A stretch of 64,000 nt of DNA, taken from the NCBI GenBank assembly GCA_964402715.1, contig CAYODJ010000003.1, forward strand, positions 1 to 64,000. The letters run 5' to 3'. A model generated the notes under the pieces. It was not told the origin of the DNA. It saw nothing but the letters and a program-made list of their open reading frames with translations, and did not search any database. The position numbers and the translations under genes are program-made. Positions 8,719 to 18,800 of the stretch are shown piece after piece. Numbering within the stretch: position 1 is the stretch's first letter; each line of letters starts with the position of its first letter. The DNA is from CALXOD01 sp964402715 (GTDB lineage: Bacteria; Verrucomicrobiota; Lentisphaeria; Victivallales; Victivallaceae).

Positions 8719-9933
8719 ATGTACAATGCTGTCGTATGCCGTTACCATGAAATCGCCATCAAGGGTAATAACCGCCGTGAATTTGAGAGACAGCTGATAA
8801 GGAATATGAACAACGTTCTGCGTGGGCATGTAAAGTGCAGGATACGCCAGGTTCGCGGCCGCATCTGGATGGAGCCTTTTGCGCAAAACTGTTTTTTTTC
8901 AAAGGATGAGTTGACTGCTATTCATGAACTGTTGCCTTTCGTATTTGGTTTGGAATCTTTTTCTCCTGCACGCCTTGTGCAACCGGAAATGACTGCCATC
9001 AGGGATGCGGTATCCGTGATCGTGCCGGAATTCCTGAAATCCCGTTTCCCCGAACGTGCAGCGTTATCTTTCCGCATCCGCGCACGACGCAGCAATAAAA
9101 ATTTTCCTCTCCGTTCAAAGGAAATCGAAATAGATCTTGCCGATATTGTTAGCAGTTGCGTTTCAGACAACAAACTAACTGTCAACTTGGAACAGGCGGA
9201 TCTCACTGTCTGGTGTGAGGTGCGGCATGAATTTGCGGCAGTCTTTACCGACATCTTCCGCGCCCCCGGAGGATTGCCTGTCGGGTGCAACGGCAGGGTA
9301 TTGTGTCTGCTATCCGGCGGAATTGACTCGCCGGTGGCCGCATACCTGACGATGAAGCGAGGCTGTCATGTGGATTTCATCACTTTTCACAGTTCTCCCT
9401 ATACACCTCTTGAAAGTGTAGACAAAGTAAAAAGCATTGTTAACAAATTGAATGTTTATCAGTCTAACAGCTCTCTATACGTCTGCAACATCGCATCGGT
9501 TCAAAAAAGAATTCGTGACTCATGCCATGACCGCAACCGTACCGTCCTGTATCGCCGCGCCATGTTGCGCATCGCCGAAAAAATAGCGATAAATAATCAT
9601 TACGATGCACTGTTGACAGGTGAGGCAGTAGGACAGGTTGCTTCTCAAACTCTGACCAACATGAGTACGATTGGGGCATCAATAGACATGCTTGTTCTGC
9701 GCCCGCTTTGCGGAGCCGACAAAGCTGATTCAATTCGTATTGCGGAAAATATCGGAACCTATCCTATTTCTATCATCCCGGCACCGGACAGCTGTACGGT
9801 ATTTGCGCCGGCATCTCCCGCAACTGCTGTTCCACTCCACATTGCCCTGCTTGACGAAAGGAAAATACCAGAATATGATGAAATACTGGAAAAAATCGCT
9901 GCGAGTGCTGAATTGTTTACCGCCAGTGAATAA
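8719..9933 (+). CDS. thiI: tRNA 4-thiouridine synthase/sulfurtransferase
   Basis: Adenylates U8 of tRNA and inserts sulfur to make 4-thiouridine; the family can also serve thiazole synthesis. The N-terminal ferredoxin-like/THUMP region spans roughly residues 1-175. The PP-loop pyrophosphatase motif SGGIDSP is at 199-205, followed by the DFITFHSSPYT strand and, near the C-terminus, PDSCTVF. At 404 residues it lacks the C-terminal rhodanese domain found in E. coli ThiI, as in many bacteria where only the tRNA role is expected. The ATG at 8719 is chosen over a TTG at 8707 because AGGGAG at 8701-8706 is spaced for it. It directly follows tRNA-Thr and may be read from the same transcript. Confidence 0.92.
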   Translation: MYNAVVCRYHEIAIKGNNRREFERQLIRNMNNVLRGHVKCRIRQVRGRIWMEPFAQNCFFSKDELTAIHELLPFVFGLESFSPARLVQPEMTAIRDAVSVIVPEFLKSRFPERAALSFRIRARRSNKNFPLRSKEIEIDLADIVSSCVSDNKLTVNLEQADLTVWCEVRHEFAAVFTDIFRAPGGLPVGCNGRVLCLLSGGIDSPVAAYLTMKRGCHVDFITFHSSPYTPLESVDKVKSIVNKLNVYQSNSSLYVCNIASVQKRIRDSCHDRNRTVLYRRAMLRIAEKIAINNHYDALLTGEAVGQVASQTLTNMSTIGASIDMLVLRPLCGADKADSIRIAENIGTYPISIIPAPDSCTVFAPASPATAVPLHIALLDERKIPEYDEILEKIAASAELFTASE

Positions 9934-10312
9934 AGCCCTGCATATTCCCGACTTTTTGTGATAAAGGGATTGTTCGCCTGCAATCGATCTGATTTGTATC
10001 ACTCCCCAAAAGAATCACGATCGCGCTTGCACCGAAACTGACAGGAAACTTCATGTCAGCTCTTATCTGAAATTAGGGATTGCACAAGGATGTGATCGGT
10101 TTTACTCAGAAAAAGAGTCAACGGCGTCGCTGTCTGAAAGTTAACTTTCAATTCGGATCCGGTGGAACCTGTCCGGTTGCCCGGAAATGATTAATGCACT
10201 ATTTTGAAAAGAAATGAATTAACAGGGGGAAACGCCAATCACCTTTCCCTTGGCGCATTACGCAACACGGCTGACTGCGAAGAAGATCTAAAAAAGAGGA
10301 GCGGCACATGGT
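9934..10312. other. Intergenic region, no gene seen; holds a perfect 16-bp palindrome
   Basis: No coding pattern on either strand. TGAAAGTTAACTTTCA at 10135-10150 is a perfect palindrome 163 bases before pepF and could be an operator. No good promoter match was identified. Confidence 0.5.
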
Positions 10313-12100
10313 ATGAAAGGCAAAATGGGAAAATTGAATCTCCCGGAATGGAACCTTGACGCAATCTATCCTGATGACTCGCAATGGGAAGTGGATTTCG
10401 GCATGATCCGTACCCTTGCGGCACACTTTGCTGCTTACCGCGGCAGACTTTCCGAATCGCCATCGATTCTGGAGAAAGCATTCGCCGCCTTAGATGCTTT
10501 CAAACGATTGGGGGAAAAAGTGTATATGTATGCACGTCTGCGTTCGGATGAGAACACTGCAGATTCAACCAATCTTGCGCGCCTCAATCGGGTATGCGCT
10601 CTTCTAGCGGATCTTTCCGAGACATCTTCTTGGTTTGAGCCTGAAATAATGGCAATCCCCGAGACACAAATGACAGTTTACCTCAAGTCAGACGACTTGC
10701 AATTGTACCGTCGCAGTCTCCTGGAGCTTTTGCGTCAACGCCCACATATTCTGACAGAACCTGAGGAAAAAATTCTCGGTGCCTTTTCAGAAATTCTGAC
10801 GGCATCGGAAGACATTTTCGGGATGATGAATGATGCGGATATGGATTTCGGGCAATTGAAAGACAGCAATGGTAAGCGGATACATCTGACCCATGGTTCC
10901 TACCGCAGATTAATGGAAGACAGCGATCGGGAAATTAGGAAACGAACATTCCGTAAATTGCACGAATCGTATCGGAAGCAGCGTAACACATTCGCGGCCA
11001 CTTTAGCCACTACGGTTAAACAACACGTGATCTCCGCAAAAACACGTCATCATACATCTGCGCTCGCCGCCGCTCTCTTTCAGGATCAAATACCAGAAGA
11101 TGTCTATCATAATCTGATCTCGACCGTGCATGAAAGGCTGAAGGATTTGCACGGTTACCTGAAGCTTCGGTGTGATGTATTGAAACTCAAGCAGTTGGAT
11201 ATGTACGACCTGTATAATCCGTTGCTGCCGGAGCACAGGTGTGATTACACATGGCAAGAGGCGCTTGATACGGTCAGACAGGCGCTTCGCCCGTTAGGCG
11301 ACGAATATATCGCCGCACTGAACCTCGCGGAGCAGCAGCATTGGTTGGATGCCCCAGAACGCAGAGGCAAAAGATCCGGCGCCTATTCGAGCGGTTGCTA
11401 TGACACATACCCATACATACTGTTGAATTTCAACGGTACGCTTAACGATGTGTTCACTATAGCACATGAGATCGGACATTCGCTGCACTCGTTTTTCTCC
11501 AATAAATCGCAACATTACCATTATGCTGACTACAGCATTTTTGTTGCAGAGGTGGCATCGACCACAAATGAAATTCTGCTATTCGAGCATCTGTTGAACC
11601 AGAGTTCCTGCTGCGGAATGCGTCCGTTCTTGCTGTGTCACCTGGCCGATGAAATCCGCACGACCATTTACAGACAAACAATGTTTGCGGAATTTGAATT
11701 GATAATTCACCGGCTCACCGAAAATCAAACTCCTCTGACTGCGGATTTGCTGGATGACACCTATTACGCTTTGAACGCAAAATACCATGGCGATGTGATG
11801 GCCGCTGACAGGCTGATTGCCTGCGAATGGGAAAGAATACCACATTTTTATTACAATTTTTACGTATATAAATACGCGACAGGCATGTCCGCCGCGATTC
11901 GTCTAGCAGATAAAATTTTACATGGCACCACAAAGGATCGCAATTGCTATCTGAATTTTCTCCGAGCAGGCGGCAGTAAGAACGTGCTAGATATCATGCG
12001 CGATGCCGGTGTCGACTTATCCACGCCGGAACCGATTCAATCAGCATTGAACTATTTCCAACAGACTGTGAGAGAACTTCGAGTCGAGTTGGTGCGTTGA
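10313..12100 (+). CDS. pepF: Oligoendopeptidase F (M3B metallopeptidase)
   Basis: Cytoplasmic zinc endopeptidase of oligopeptides, used in peptide turnover. The 595-residue length matches the M3B family. The zinc-binding motif HEIGH is at residues 385-389, followed by HSFFSN; a downstream EVAST segment supplies the third ligand region and HFYYNFYVYKYATG is typical of the C-terminal catalytic domain. The N-terminus (LPEWNLDAIYPD) fits the usual start of PepF proteins. AAGAGGA at 10294-10300 supports the ATG at 10313; a second ATG at 10325 is possible. No signal peptide. It stands alone, with large gaps on both sides. Confidence 0.93.
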   Translation: MKGKMGKLNLPEWNLDAIYPDDSQWEVDFGMIRTLAAHFAAYRGRLSESPSILEKAFAALDAFKRLGEKVYMYARLRSDENTADSTNLARLNRVCALLADLSETSSWFEPEIMAIPETQMTVYLKSDDLQLYRRSLLELLRQRPHILTEPEEKILGAFSEILTASEDIFGMMNDADMDFGQLKDSNGKRIHLTHGSYRRLMEDSDREIRKRTFRKLHESYRKQRNTFAATLATTVKQHVISAKTRHHTSALAAALFQDQIPEDVYHNLISTVHERLKDLHGYLKLRCDVLKLKQLDMYDLYNPLLPEHRCDYTWQEALDTVRQALRPLGDEYIAALNLAEQQHWLDAPERRGKRSGAYSSGCYDTYPYILLNFNGTLNDVFTIAHEIGHSLHSFFSNKSQHYHYADYSIFVAEVASTTNEILLFEHLLNQSSCCGMRPFLLCHLADEIRTTIYRQTMFAEFELIIHRLTENQTPLTADLLDDTYYALNAKYHGDVMAADRLIACEWERIPHFYYNFYVYKYATGMSAAIRLADKILHGTTKDRNCYLNFLRAGGSKNVLDIMRDAGVDLSTPEPIQSALNYFQQTVRELRVELVR

Positions 12101-12342
12101 ACGCAGATCCGGACGGCATTCGAATATGAACGAAAACAAGCCGCTCCGCCACCCTTTATCGCCATGAGTGTCGTGCCACCCCTTCCCGGACTCTATTCGG
12201 ACGACGGAATGCTTGACATTGTTTTTTCCGAATCATGCTGTAAAAAACGTGGAGAACATTTATATTACCCTGCCCCGGTGGTGCAATCCCGGGTTCTAAA
12301 ATGCTCGCTTGATGTTCGTACAGCGTAGGATCCACAGGAAAT

Positions 12343-13158
12343 ATGGCGGTAAATGCTTCAAAGTCTGCGTCCTATCACACGAGACATAAAACATCGAGAA
12401 ACGCCATAGTGTTATCGATATTGACGATCATTTTGATTGCCGCAGTATGGGTCGGGCTTGTGCTTGCAAAGCGGCTGTTGTTCACATGCAATGACCGTTT
12501 CCTGTTGCGGAAATTCCATTTGCGGACCAGTGACGCCGGTTACTGGTCAGGACGCGGCAGGCAATTGGCATCGGCACTGGGATTGCATGTCAATGCGGAC
12601 AACGTTTTCGATCTTCGCCTCGGCGATATCAGAGAAAAGCTGCTCCGCATTCCGACCGTTGAGAATGCGGAGGTCAATCGCATTCTTCCGGACACGATTT
12701 CAGTTACCGTCACTGAGCGTATTCCGCGAGCATCACTGAATAACCCTAACTCAAGATGGGTTGTGGATTCACACGGCATCGTCACATCCCGATCTGAATC
12801 AATGAAAATTCCCATGCGGCTGCCAGTCATTTACGGATTCAGCAGTAAGGATGTCCCGGTACCAGGCGTTAAATTTACACCGACGACATCCGCGTTGGAG
12901 CTGCTGATGAATACGATTCACTATTATCCAGAAATAACTATCATTTCCATCGATGTGTCATCATCCGGCAAACTTAAGTTTTCTTTCCAGCATCACAACA
13001 AGCATCTGTACCACTCCGTTATTCCCAGCAGCAAGGACAAGATACGTGAACGGCTGAAAGTGCTTCAAAGCACGCTCATCGCCGCAGAGAATAGCAAGTC
13101 TGATAGTCCAAGACGATTTTTTGACTTGACTTATGATGAACTGGTAGTTCTTCATTAG
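12343..13158 (+). CDS. ftsQ: FtsQ-like divisome protein with POTRA domain
   Basis: Inner-membrane cell-division protein that links early and late divisome components. The 271-residue protein has a basic cytoplasmic tail (1-25), one transmembrane helix (about 26-45, IVLSILTIILIAAVWVGLVL), a POTRA-like segment (about 55-125, with LRIPTVENAEVNRILPDTI and VTERIPRA) and a beta domain after WVVDSHGIV. AGGA upstream of the ATG supports the start. It is detached from the usual mur/ftsA/ftsZ cluster: pepF precedes it and a MITE plus ogt follow. Assignment rests on architecture and the POTRA motif pattern. Confidence 0.82.
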   Translation: MAVNASKSASYHTRHKTSRNAIVLSILTIILIAAVWVGLVLAKRLLFTCNDRFLLRKFHLRTSDAGYWSGRGRQLASALGLHVNADNVFDLRLGDIREKLLRIPTVENAEVNRILPDTISVTVTERIPRASLNNPNSRWVVDSHGIVTSRSESMKIPMRLPVIYGFSSKDVPVPGVKFTPTTSALELLMNTIHYYPEITIISIDVSSSGKLKFSFQHHNKHLYHSVIPSSKDKIRERLKVLQSTLIAAENSKSDSPRRFFDLTYDELVVLH

Positions 13159-13253
13159 TTTTCTCTGCATTGTCATGGAAAAATCACAGTCATACCATAG
13201 GAAAATAGAACTTTGAAAAGGTGACTGAAGAAAAGAGAATGAAACCGACGTGC

Positions 13254-13498
13254 GTCACTGCTGTCCGGTAAGTCTTTCCAAAACAAATTCAGGCTGCTCC
13301 GGATCGTTCCATGCAGGAGGTTTTGTAAGAGGTCTGCGATTAAGTGCAGGAACTTCAAGGCCGGGAGTAAAGGCACGTGAGAAACCTGATGCCATTCGGG
13401 ACACCCCCTGCTCTGATTGAATGGCTTAGACATCTTTGATGCAGAGCAGATTCCGACTTTTCAATCAGTTCCGGGAATTTTTACCGGACAGCAGTGAC
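13254..13498. mobile_element. 245-bp MITE-like element with IS256-type ends
   Basis: It begins GTCACTGCTGTCCGGTAA and ends with the exact reverse complement (TTACCGGACAGCAGTGAC). Its right-hand ~95 bases match the 3' end of the decayed IS256 element (6864-6960 on the other strand), including the GCTCTGATTGAAT segment. It encodes no transposase. The flanks show no clear target duplication. It fills nearly the whole ftsQ-ogt gap and ends eight bases before the ogt ATG. Confidence 0.8.
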
Positions 13499-13505
13499 TC
13501 TGACT

Positions 13506-14096
13506 ATGAAAGATGAAAAAATAGAGTGTCGCACGTTAGAATTCCGCCACATCCTTTCGCCGCTTGGAATAATCATTATTGCCGGATGCGACAATTTGCT
13601 GGTCTGTGTTGACTTCTGTAGCGTAGATGACGATAGACTCAAACGGCCTCCGTCTTCACTGTCGATATTGGATGAGACTGAGCAATGGCTCATTTGTTAC
13701 TTTGCCGGGAAAGATCCTGGTGCTATCCCTCCAGTCAGTCTAAGCGGTTCGCCGTTTCGCCTTGCCGTGTGGGAGGAGCTGTGCAAGATCCCATATGGTC
13801 GAACAACCACTTACGGCACAATCGCGAATAAAGTCGCATTGAGAATGAAAATGCCCCGCATGTCGGCAAGGGCGGTCGGACGTGCGGTTGGATGCAATCC
13901 GATCAATATATTGATTCCGTGTCACAGAGTGGTTGGCCGCGACGGGAATTTGACCGGATATCGAGGCGGACTGCGTCTCAAGTCGAGACTGCTTGCACTC
14001 GAAGGAATAGACATGTCGCAATATCACCGCTCTCATGCGCACAGGATAATGCGAAATGACCTTCATCCTTGCAACGATCCGCCCGGAGGTGAATGA
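13506..14096 (+). CDS. ogt: Methylated-DNA--protein-cysteine methyltransferase
   Basis: Suicide repair protein that removes O6-alkyl groups from guanine in DNA. The 196-residue protein has an N-terminal ribonuclease-H-like domain and the C-terminal DNA-binding/active domain: PYGRTTTYGTIA, RAVGRAVGCNP and the acceptor Cys139 in PCHRV, then GYRGG. The C-terminal tail after LLALEG is about 27 residues longer than usual. The ATG at 13506 has no recognisable Shine-Dalgarno because the MITE ends at 13498; a GTG at 13494 inside the MITE repeat is in frame and might be used instead. Confidence 0.92.
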   Translation: MKDEKIECRTLEFRHILSPLGIIIIAGCDNLLVCVDFCSVDDDRLKRPPSSLSILDETEQWLICYFAGKDPGAIPPVSLSGSPFRLAVWEELCKIPYGRTTTYGTIANKVALRMKMPRMSARAVGRAVGCNPINILIPCHRVVGRDGNLTGYRGGLRLKSRLLALEGIDMSQYHRSHAHRIMRNDLHPCNDPPGGE

Positions 14097-14447
14097 TTTT
14101 TCTTGCGCCAAATTTACGTATAATGCACATTTATGTTGTGAATCGGCAAATTGAGAGAGTTCATTTGCGCGTCAGCTCATGACACATGAGCATTCGGTCT
14201 CCAACCATGTGCATCTTTTAAAATGCAATTGACAGGTGTTGCTGTTGTGCCAGTCGATGTATGTCATTAACCACAGGACCGGTACGGATCGTCATTTGCT
14301 GGAGCATGCTCAAAAAATGCGAACATCGTGATTCCGGAGCAATGCAGCAGAGTGAAGAATCTGTAGAGATTTACTGATGCTCACCGATATGCGGTCAAAT
14401 ATTCGGATATGCAGAATACAACATGTTAACTTGAGGGAGTCATTTTC
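14097..14447. other. Intergenic region, no gene seen; small hairpin and a -10-like box
   Basis: TATAAT at 14119-14124 resembles a -10 box but lacks a good -35. GCTCATG-ACA-CATGAGC at 14175-14191 is a perfect 7-bp stem with a 3-base loop. No coding pattern is seen. Confidence 0.4.
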
Positions 14448-15563
14448 ATGAAATCGTCAAAGGTGTTTTTTACGGATATGCGAGTCGATTTCGGAGGGAA
14501 AACCCTGCAACAGAAGCTGGTTGCTCTAATCGAGCAGGCAGGCATAAAATCCATCAATTTCCGTAACCAATTCACTGCACTCAAAATTCATTTTGGTGAA
14601 TCCGGCAATCTGTCTTTTATTCGCCCTAATTTCGTCAGAACCATTGCGGACGAGATAAAGAAATACGGCGGATTCCCTTTCCTTACCGATTGCAATACTC
14701 TTTATGTTGGCTCCAGAAAAAATGCGATTGAACATATTGAAACTGCCTACCTGAATGGATTCTCTCCATATGCGACCGGTTGTCACATTATCATTGGCGA
14801 CGGACTAAAAGGTATTGATGATGTCGTGGTTCCGGTTCCAAACGGAGAGTTGATACATGAGGCGAAAATCGGACGTGCCATAATGGATGCGGACATAATC
14901 ATTTCCATCAATCATTTCAAGGGGCATGAACTGACAGGATTCGGCGGAGCAATCAAGAATCTCGGTATGGGATGCGGATCACGTGCTGGAAAGATGGAAC
15001 AGCACAGCGAAGGAAAACCGTCAGTGCTCGAAAAGCTCTGCATCGGATGCCGTGCATGTGCGCGCACATGCGCTCATAATGCGCCATATTTCATGGATGG
15101 CAGAGCGAAAATAAACCACGACAAATGTGTCGGTTGCGGTCGCTGCATCGGAATCTGTTCACAGGATGCGATTCGTCCATCCATGGCTCAACGATCCGGA
15201 CTGATTGACAAAAAAATGGCTGAGTACGCACTTGCAGTGGTACACGGCCGTCCTAATTTTCACATCAATATGGTGATGGATATCTCCCCGTTTTGCGATT
15301 GCCATTCGGAGAACGACGCACCGATCGTGCCAGATGTGGGCATGTTCGCCTCATTTGATCCGGTAGCTCTGGATCATGCTTGCGCAGATGCCGTAAATCA
15401 GTGTTGTCCGAACTGCGGAACGCTTTTGTCCGAACGGGAGAACCGTACAGGCGACCATTTTCATGATGTATCGCCGTCCACCAACTGGCACATCCAACTA
15501 GAACACGCGGAAAAAATCGGTTTAGGCGTTTTGGATTACGAACTCATACGGATACAGGAATAA
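14448..15563 (+). CDS. DUF362 protein with two C-terminal [4Fe-4S] ferredoxin motifs
   Basis: A 371-residue protein whose first 190 residues match the DUF362 pattern: ALKIHFGESGN, FPFLTDCNTLYVG, ADIIISINHFKGHELTGFGGAIKNLGMG (quoted in parts). It continues with two ferredoxin clusters, CIGCRACARTC from residue 198 and CVGCGRCIGIC from 227. The C-terminal part resumes DUF362-like sequence (DVGMFASFDPVALDHAC). The family is widespread in anaerobes and thought to be redox-related, but its reaction is not established. AGGGAG precedes the ATG. It has no close partner gene; only a non-coding gap and the convergent carB end follow. Confidence 0.88.
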   Translation: MKSSKVFFTDMRVDFGGKTLQQKLVALIEQAGIKSINFRNQFTALKIHFGESGNLSFIRPNFVRTIADEIKKYGGFPFLTDCNTLYVGSRKNAIEHIETAYLNGFSPYATGCHIIIGDGLKGIDDVVVPVPNGELIHEAKIGRAIMDADIIISINHFKGHELTGFGGAIKNLGMGCGSRAGKMEQHSEGKPSVLEKLCIGCRACARTCAHNAPYFMDGRAKINHDKCVGCGRCIGICSQDAIRPSMAQRSGLIDKKMAEYALAVVHGRPNFHINMVMDISPFCDCHSENDAPIVPDVGMFASFDPVALDHACADAVNQCCPNCGTLLSERENRTGDHFHDVSPSTNWHIQLEHAEKIGLGVLDYELIRIQE

Positions 15564-15809
15564 CCTGCTCCGCAACAATTCCGTCGCGGCATGCTTTCGA
15601 GAGTGCCGTCAGTGGCGGCAGAGGATGTCAGAACGGCACGCCCAGCTCCCCGGACATCCTGCGGATTGTCCGAGAAGCAGGGATGAGCGTCGTGAAGAGG
15701 CGGACGCGGCATCTCCTGATTTACTTCCTCGCGTCATCGACCGGCGGCGTCCATCAGCAGATCCGGTGAAACGGCAACGGGACAAACCTCGCGCCGTCCG
15801 TCTCTGCCT

Positions 15810-18800
15810 CTACTCGCCGTGAATATGGCGATGATACTCCTGCAGGCTGCACACTTCCATACGACCGACTTCCTGACTGGATCTCAATCCTTCCAATGCT
15901 TCGTGCATCCCTGCCAGAGTGGTCGTGACAGGAATTCCCGCCATTATCGCACCGGAACGCATTTGAATTTCATCCACCATTGCCGCTGCTCCAGTCTCCG
16001 GCGTGTTGATAATCCAACCAATCCGATGCTCTCCAATCAAATCGAGGAGATTAGGACGTCCCAGAGAGATACGGAAGACCGCATGACAATGAATACCGGC
16101 ATTGTACAACATGGTGGCCGTTCCTCGTGTCGCATACAGTTCAAATCCCATTCCCATAAGATCTCTGACAAGCTGCAACGCCGGCTCCTTGTCTTGATCT
16201 CGTAACGAGACAAATACACCACCGCTGGACGGAATGGGATTGCGAGCCGCCATTTGTGACTTCAGATACGCGCTCCCGCCCTGATAATCGACACCCATAA
16301 CCTCGCCAGTAGACTTCATTTCAGGTGAAAGTACAATATCGACGCCCGGAAATTTCACAAACGGGAAGACAGCCTCTTTAAAAGCCGTGTACGGTATCTG
16401 CACTTCATGCGTAAAGTGCAGCTCCTCCAAAGTTTTCCCGACCATACACAGTGCCGCCTTCTTCGCCAGAGGAACGCCGATTGACTTGCTGACAAACGGT
16501 ATTGTCCGTGACGCGCGCGGATTCACCTCAAGGATATACACCTCATTGTTCTTCACAGCGAACTGGACATTCATCAACCCCTTGACGTGCAATTCTCTGG
16601 CCAAGTCCATGGAATGCTTTCTAATTCTATCTAGAACGGGTTTGCTCAATGTTCTGGCGGGAATGGAACACGCGGAATCACCAGAATGAATGCCGGCCGG
16701 TTCAACATGCTCCATGATGGCTCCGACCACCGTACGCCTTCCGTCCGAAATGCAATCCACATCCAGCTCGACGGCATCCTCCAGGAATCTGTCAATTAAA
16801 ATCGGTTTTCCCTCAGCGACGGCAGCCGCCTCCTCGACAAATCGCCGCAGATATTTGTCCTTGTAGACAATCACCATCGCCCTCCCGCCCAAGACAAAAG
16901 AAGGGCGGACTAAAACCGGGTATCCGATTTTTGCGGCAATTTCAAGTGCTTCGTCGACACGATGCGCAATTCCACTTGCCGGCTGAAGTATATCGAGTCG
17001 CGATGCAAGTTGCTTAAAGAAATCCCTGTCCTCCGCCGCATCGATATCGTCAGGACTGGTGCCGACAATCCTTGCCCCGGCCTCCTTGAGAGCCTGTGCG
17101 AGATTAAGCGGTGTCTGCCCGCCGAATTGGACGATCACACCAGAACAGGATTCCCGTTCATAGATGTTCATGATATCTTCCAATGTCAGCGGTTCAAAAT
17201 ACAGTTTGTCGCTGGTGTCGTAATCCGTAGAAACCGTTTCGGGGTTGCTGTTAACCATAACGGTCTCGTACCCGGCTTCCCGCAAGGCAAATGCCGCATG
17301 GACACAACAATAATCAAATTCAATTCCCTGCCCGATTCTGTTCGGACCTCCGCCGAGAATCATGATCGAGGAACGTCCGCGCGAATCACGAACCGGCTCG
17401 TCGTGCTCGCCGTACGTTGAATAATAGTATGGGGTCATCGCCGCAAATTCGCCGGCACAGGTATCCACCGAACCATACACTGGAACGATGCCGGATTCCT
17501 TGCGGAGCTGCCGCACCGTTTTTTCGTTCGTTCCGGTGAGGAACGCTATTTGACGATCACTGTATCCTAACTGCTTCGCACGCAGTAATGAATCCGCATC
17601 AAGGCCGACCTCCCCCTCAAAAGCGACCAGCTCCGCCATGTGACGCAAGAAATAATGATCTATCTTTGTCAATTCATGTAACTCGTCAACGGTGCGCCCA
17701 CGCCGGAATGCTTCGTGAATCGCAAAAATGCGTTCCGCATTCGGACGGGAAAGCTCCCCCGTCAGTTCCTCGTCGCTCATTGACTGAAGCTTCGCGTCAC
17801 GTCCGTCCGCGCCGAAACCAGCCCTGCCTGTCTCAAGCGAACGCAAGGCCTTTTGCAGCGACTGTTTAAAATTCCGGCCAATCGCCATGACCTCACCGAC
17901 GGATTTCATCTGTGTCCCAAGGGTGGAATCCGCCGCTGGAAATTTCTCGAATGTAAAACGCGGCACCTTTGTAACCACGTAATCCAGAGCCGGTTCGAAG
18001 CACGCAGGCGTTTTTTTAGTAATGTCGTTGCTGATTTCGTCAAGCGTGTACCCGACGGCCAACAATGCCGCAATCTTGGCAATCGGGAAGCCCGTCGCTT
18101 TACTCGCCAAAGCACTAGATCTCGAAACGCGAGGGTTCATTTCAATCACGTACTGTCGGCCGTCGCTTGGATTCACCGCCCACTGAACGTTGGATCCGCC
18201 TGTCTCCACACCTATTGCGCGCATGACCGCCAGACTCGCGTCTCTCATCCGCTGGTATTCCCTGTCGGAGAGCGTCTGAGCCGGGGCAACGGTGATGGAG
18301 TCCCCGGTGTGGATGCCCATCGGATCTATGTTCTCGATGGAACATACGACCACCGCATTGTTCTTTCGGTCACGTATGACCTCTAATTCGTATTCTTTCC
18401 AACCGAGCAACGATTCTTCAATCAGAACTTCGCTGTTGCGACTGACGGCCAGACCTCGTGACACAATCTCGTCGAACTCATGCTCGTTATGCGCAATGCC
18501 ACCGCCGGTTCCCCCCAGCGTAAATCCGGGCCGGATAATCAAGGGCCAGCGGTTGATTGTTCCGGCCACAGAACGGGCTTCCTCCAAAGAATGAGCCGAA
18601 CCGGAAAGCGGCAATTCCAAACCAATACCGTGCATGGCGGCCTTGAAAAGCTGTCGATCCTCGGCCCGGCGAATTGCTTCGGCGCTGGCCCCTATCATCT
18701 CCACCTGATATCGTTGCAAGACGCCCTTATCATACAACTCCATCGCGAGATTAAGCGCCGTCTGTCCACCCAAGGTCGGCAATAACGCGTCAGGGCGTTC

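Noticed and set aside
12213..12241. TTGACA upstream of ftsQ as a promoter
   Set aside because: No acceptable -10 box at 16-18 bases; left out of the feature list.
15625..15822. 65-codon open frame downstream of the DUF362 gene
   Set aside because: Arg/Asp/Pro-rich composition, no motif; convergent intergenic region. Another frame there (SPDILRIVREAGMS) looks more protein-like but is too short to assign.
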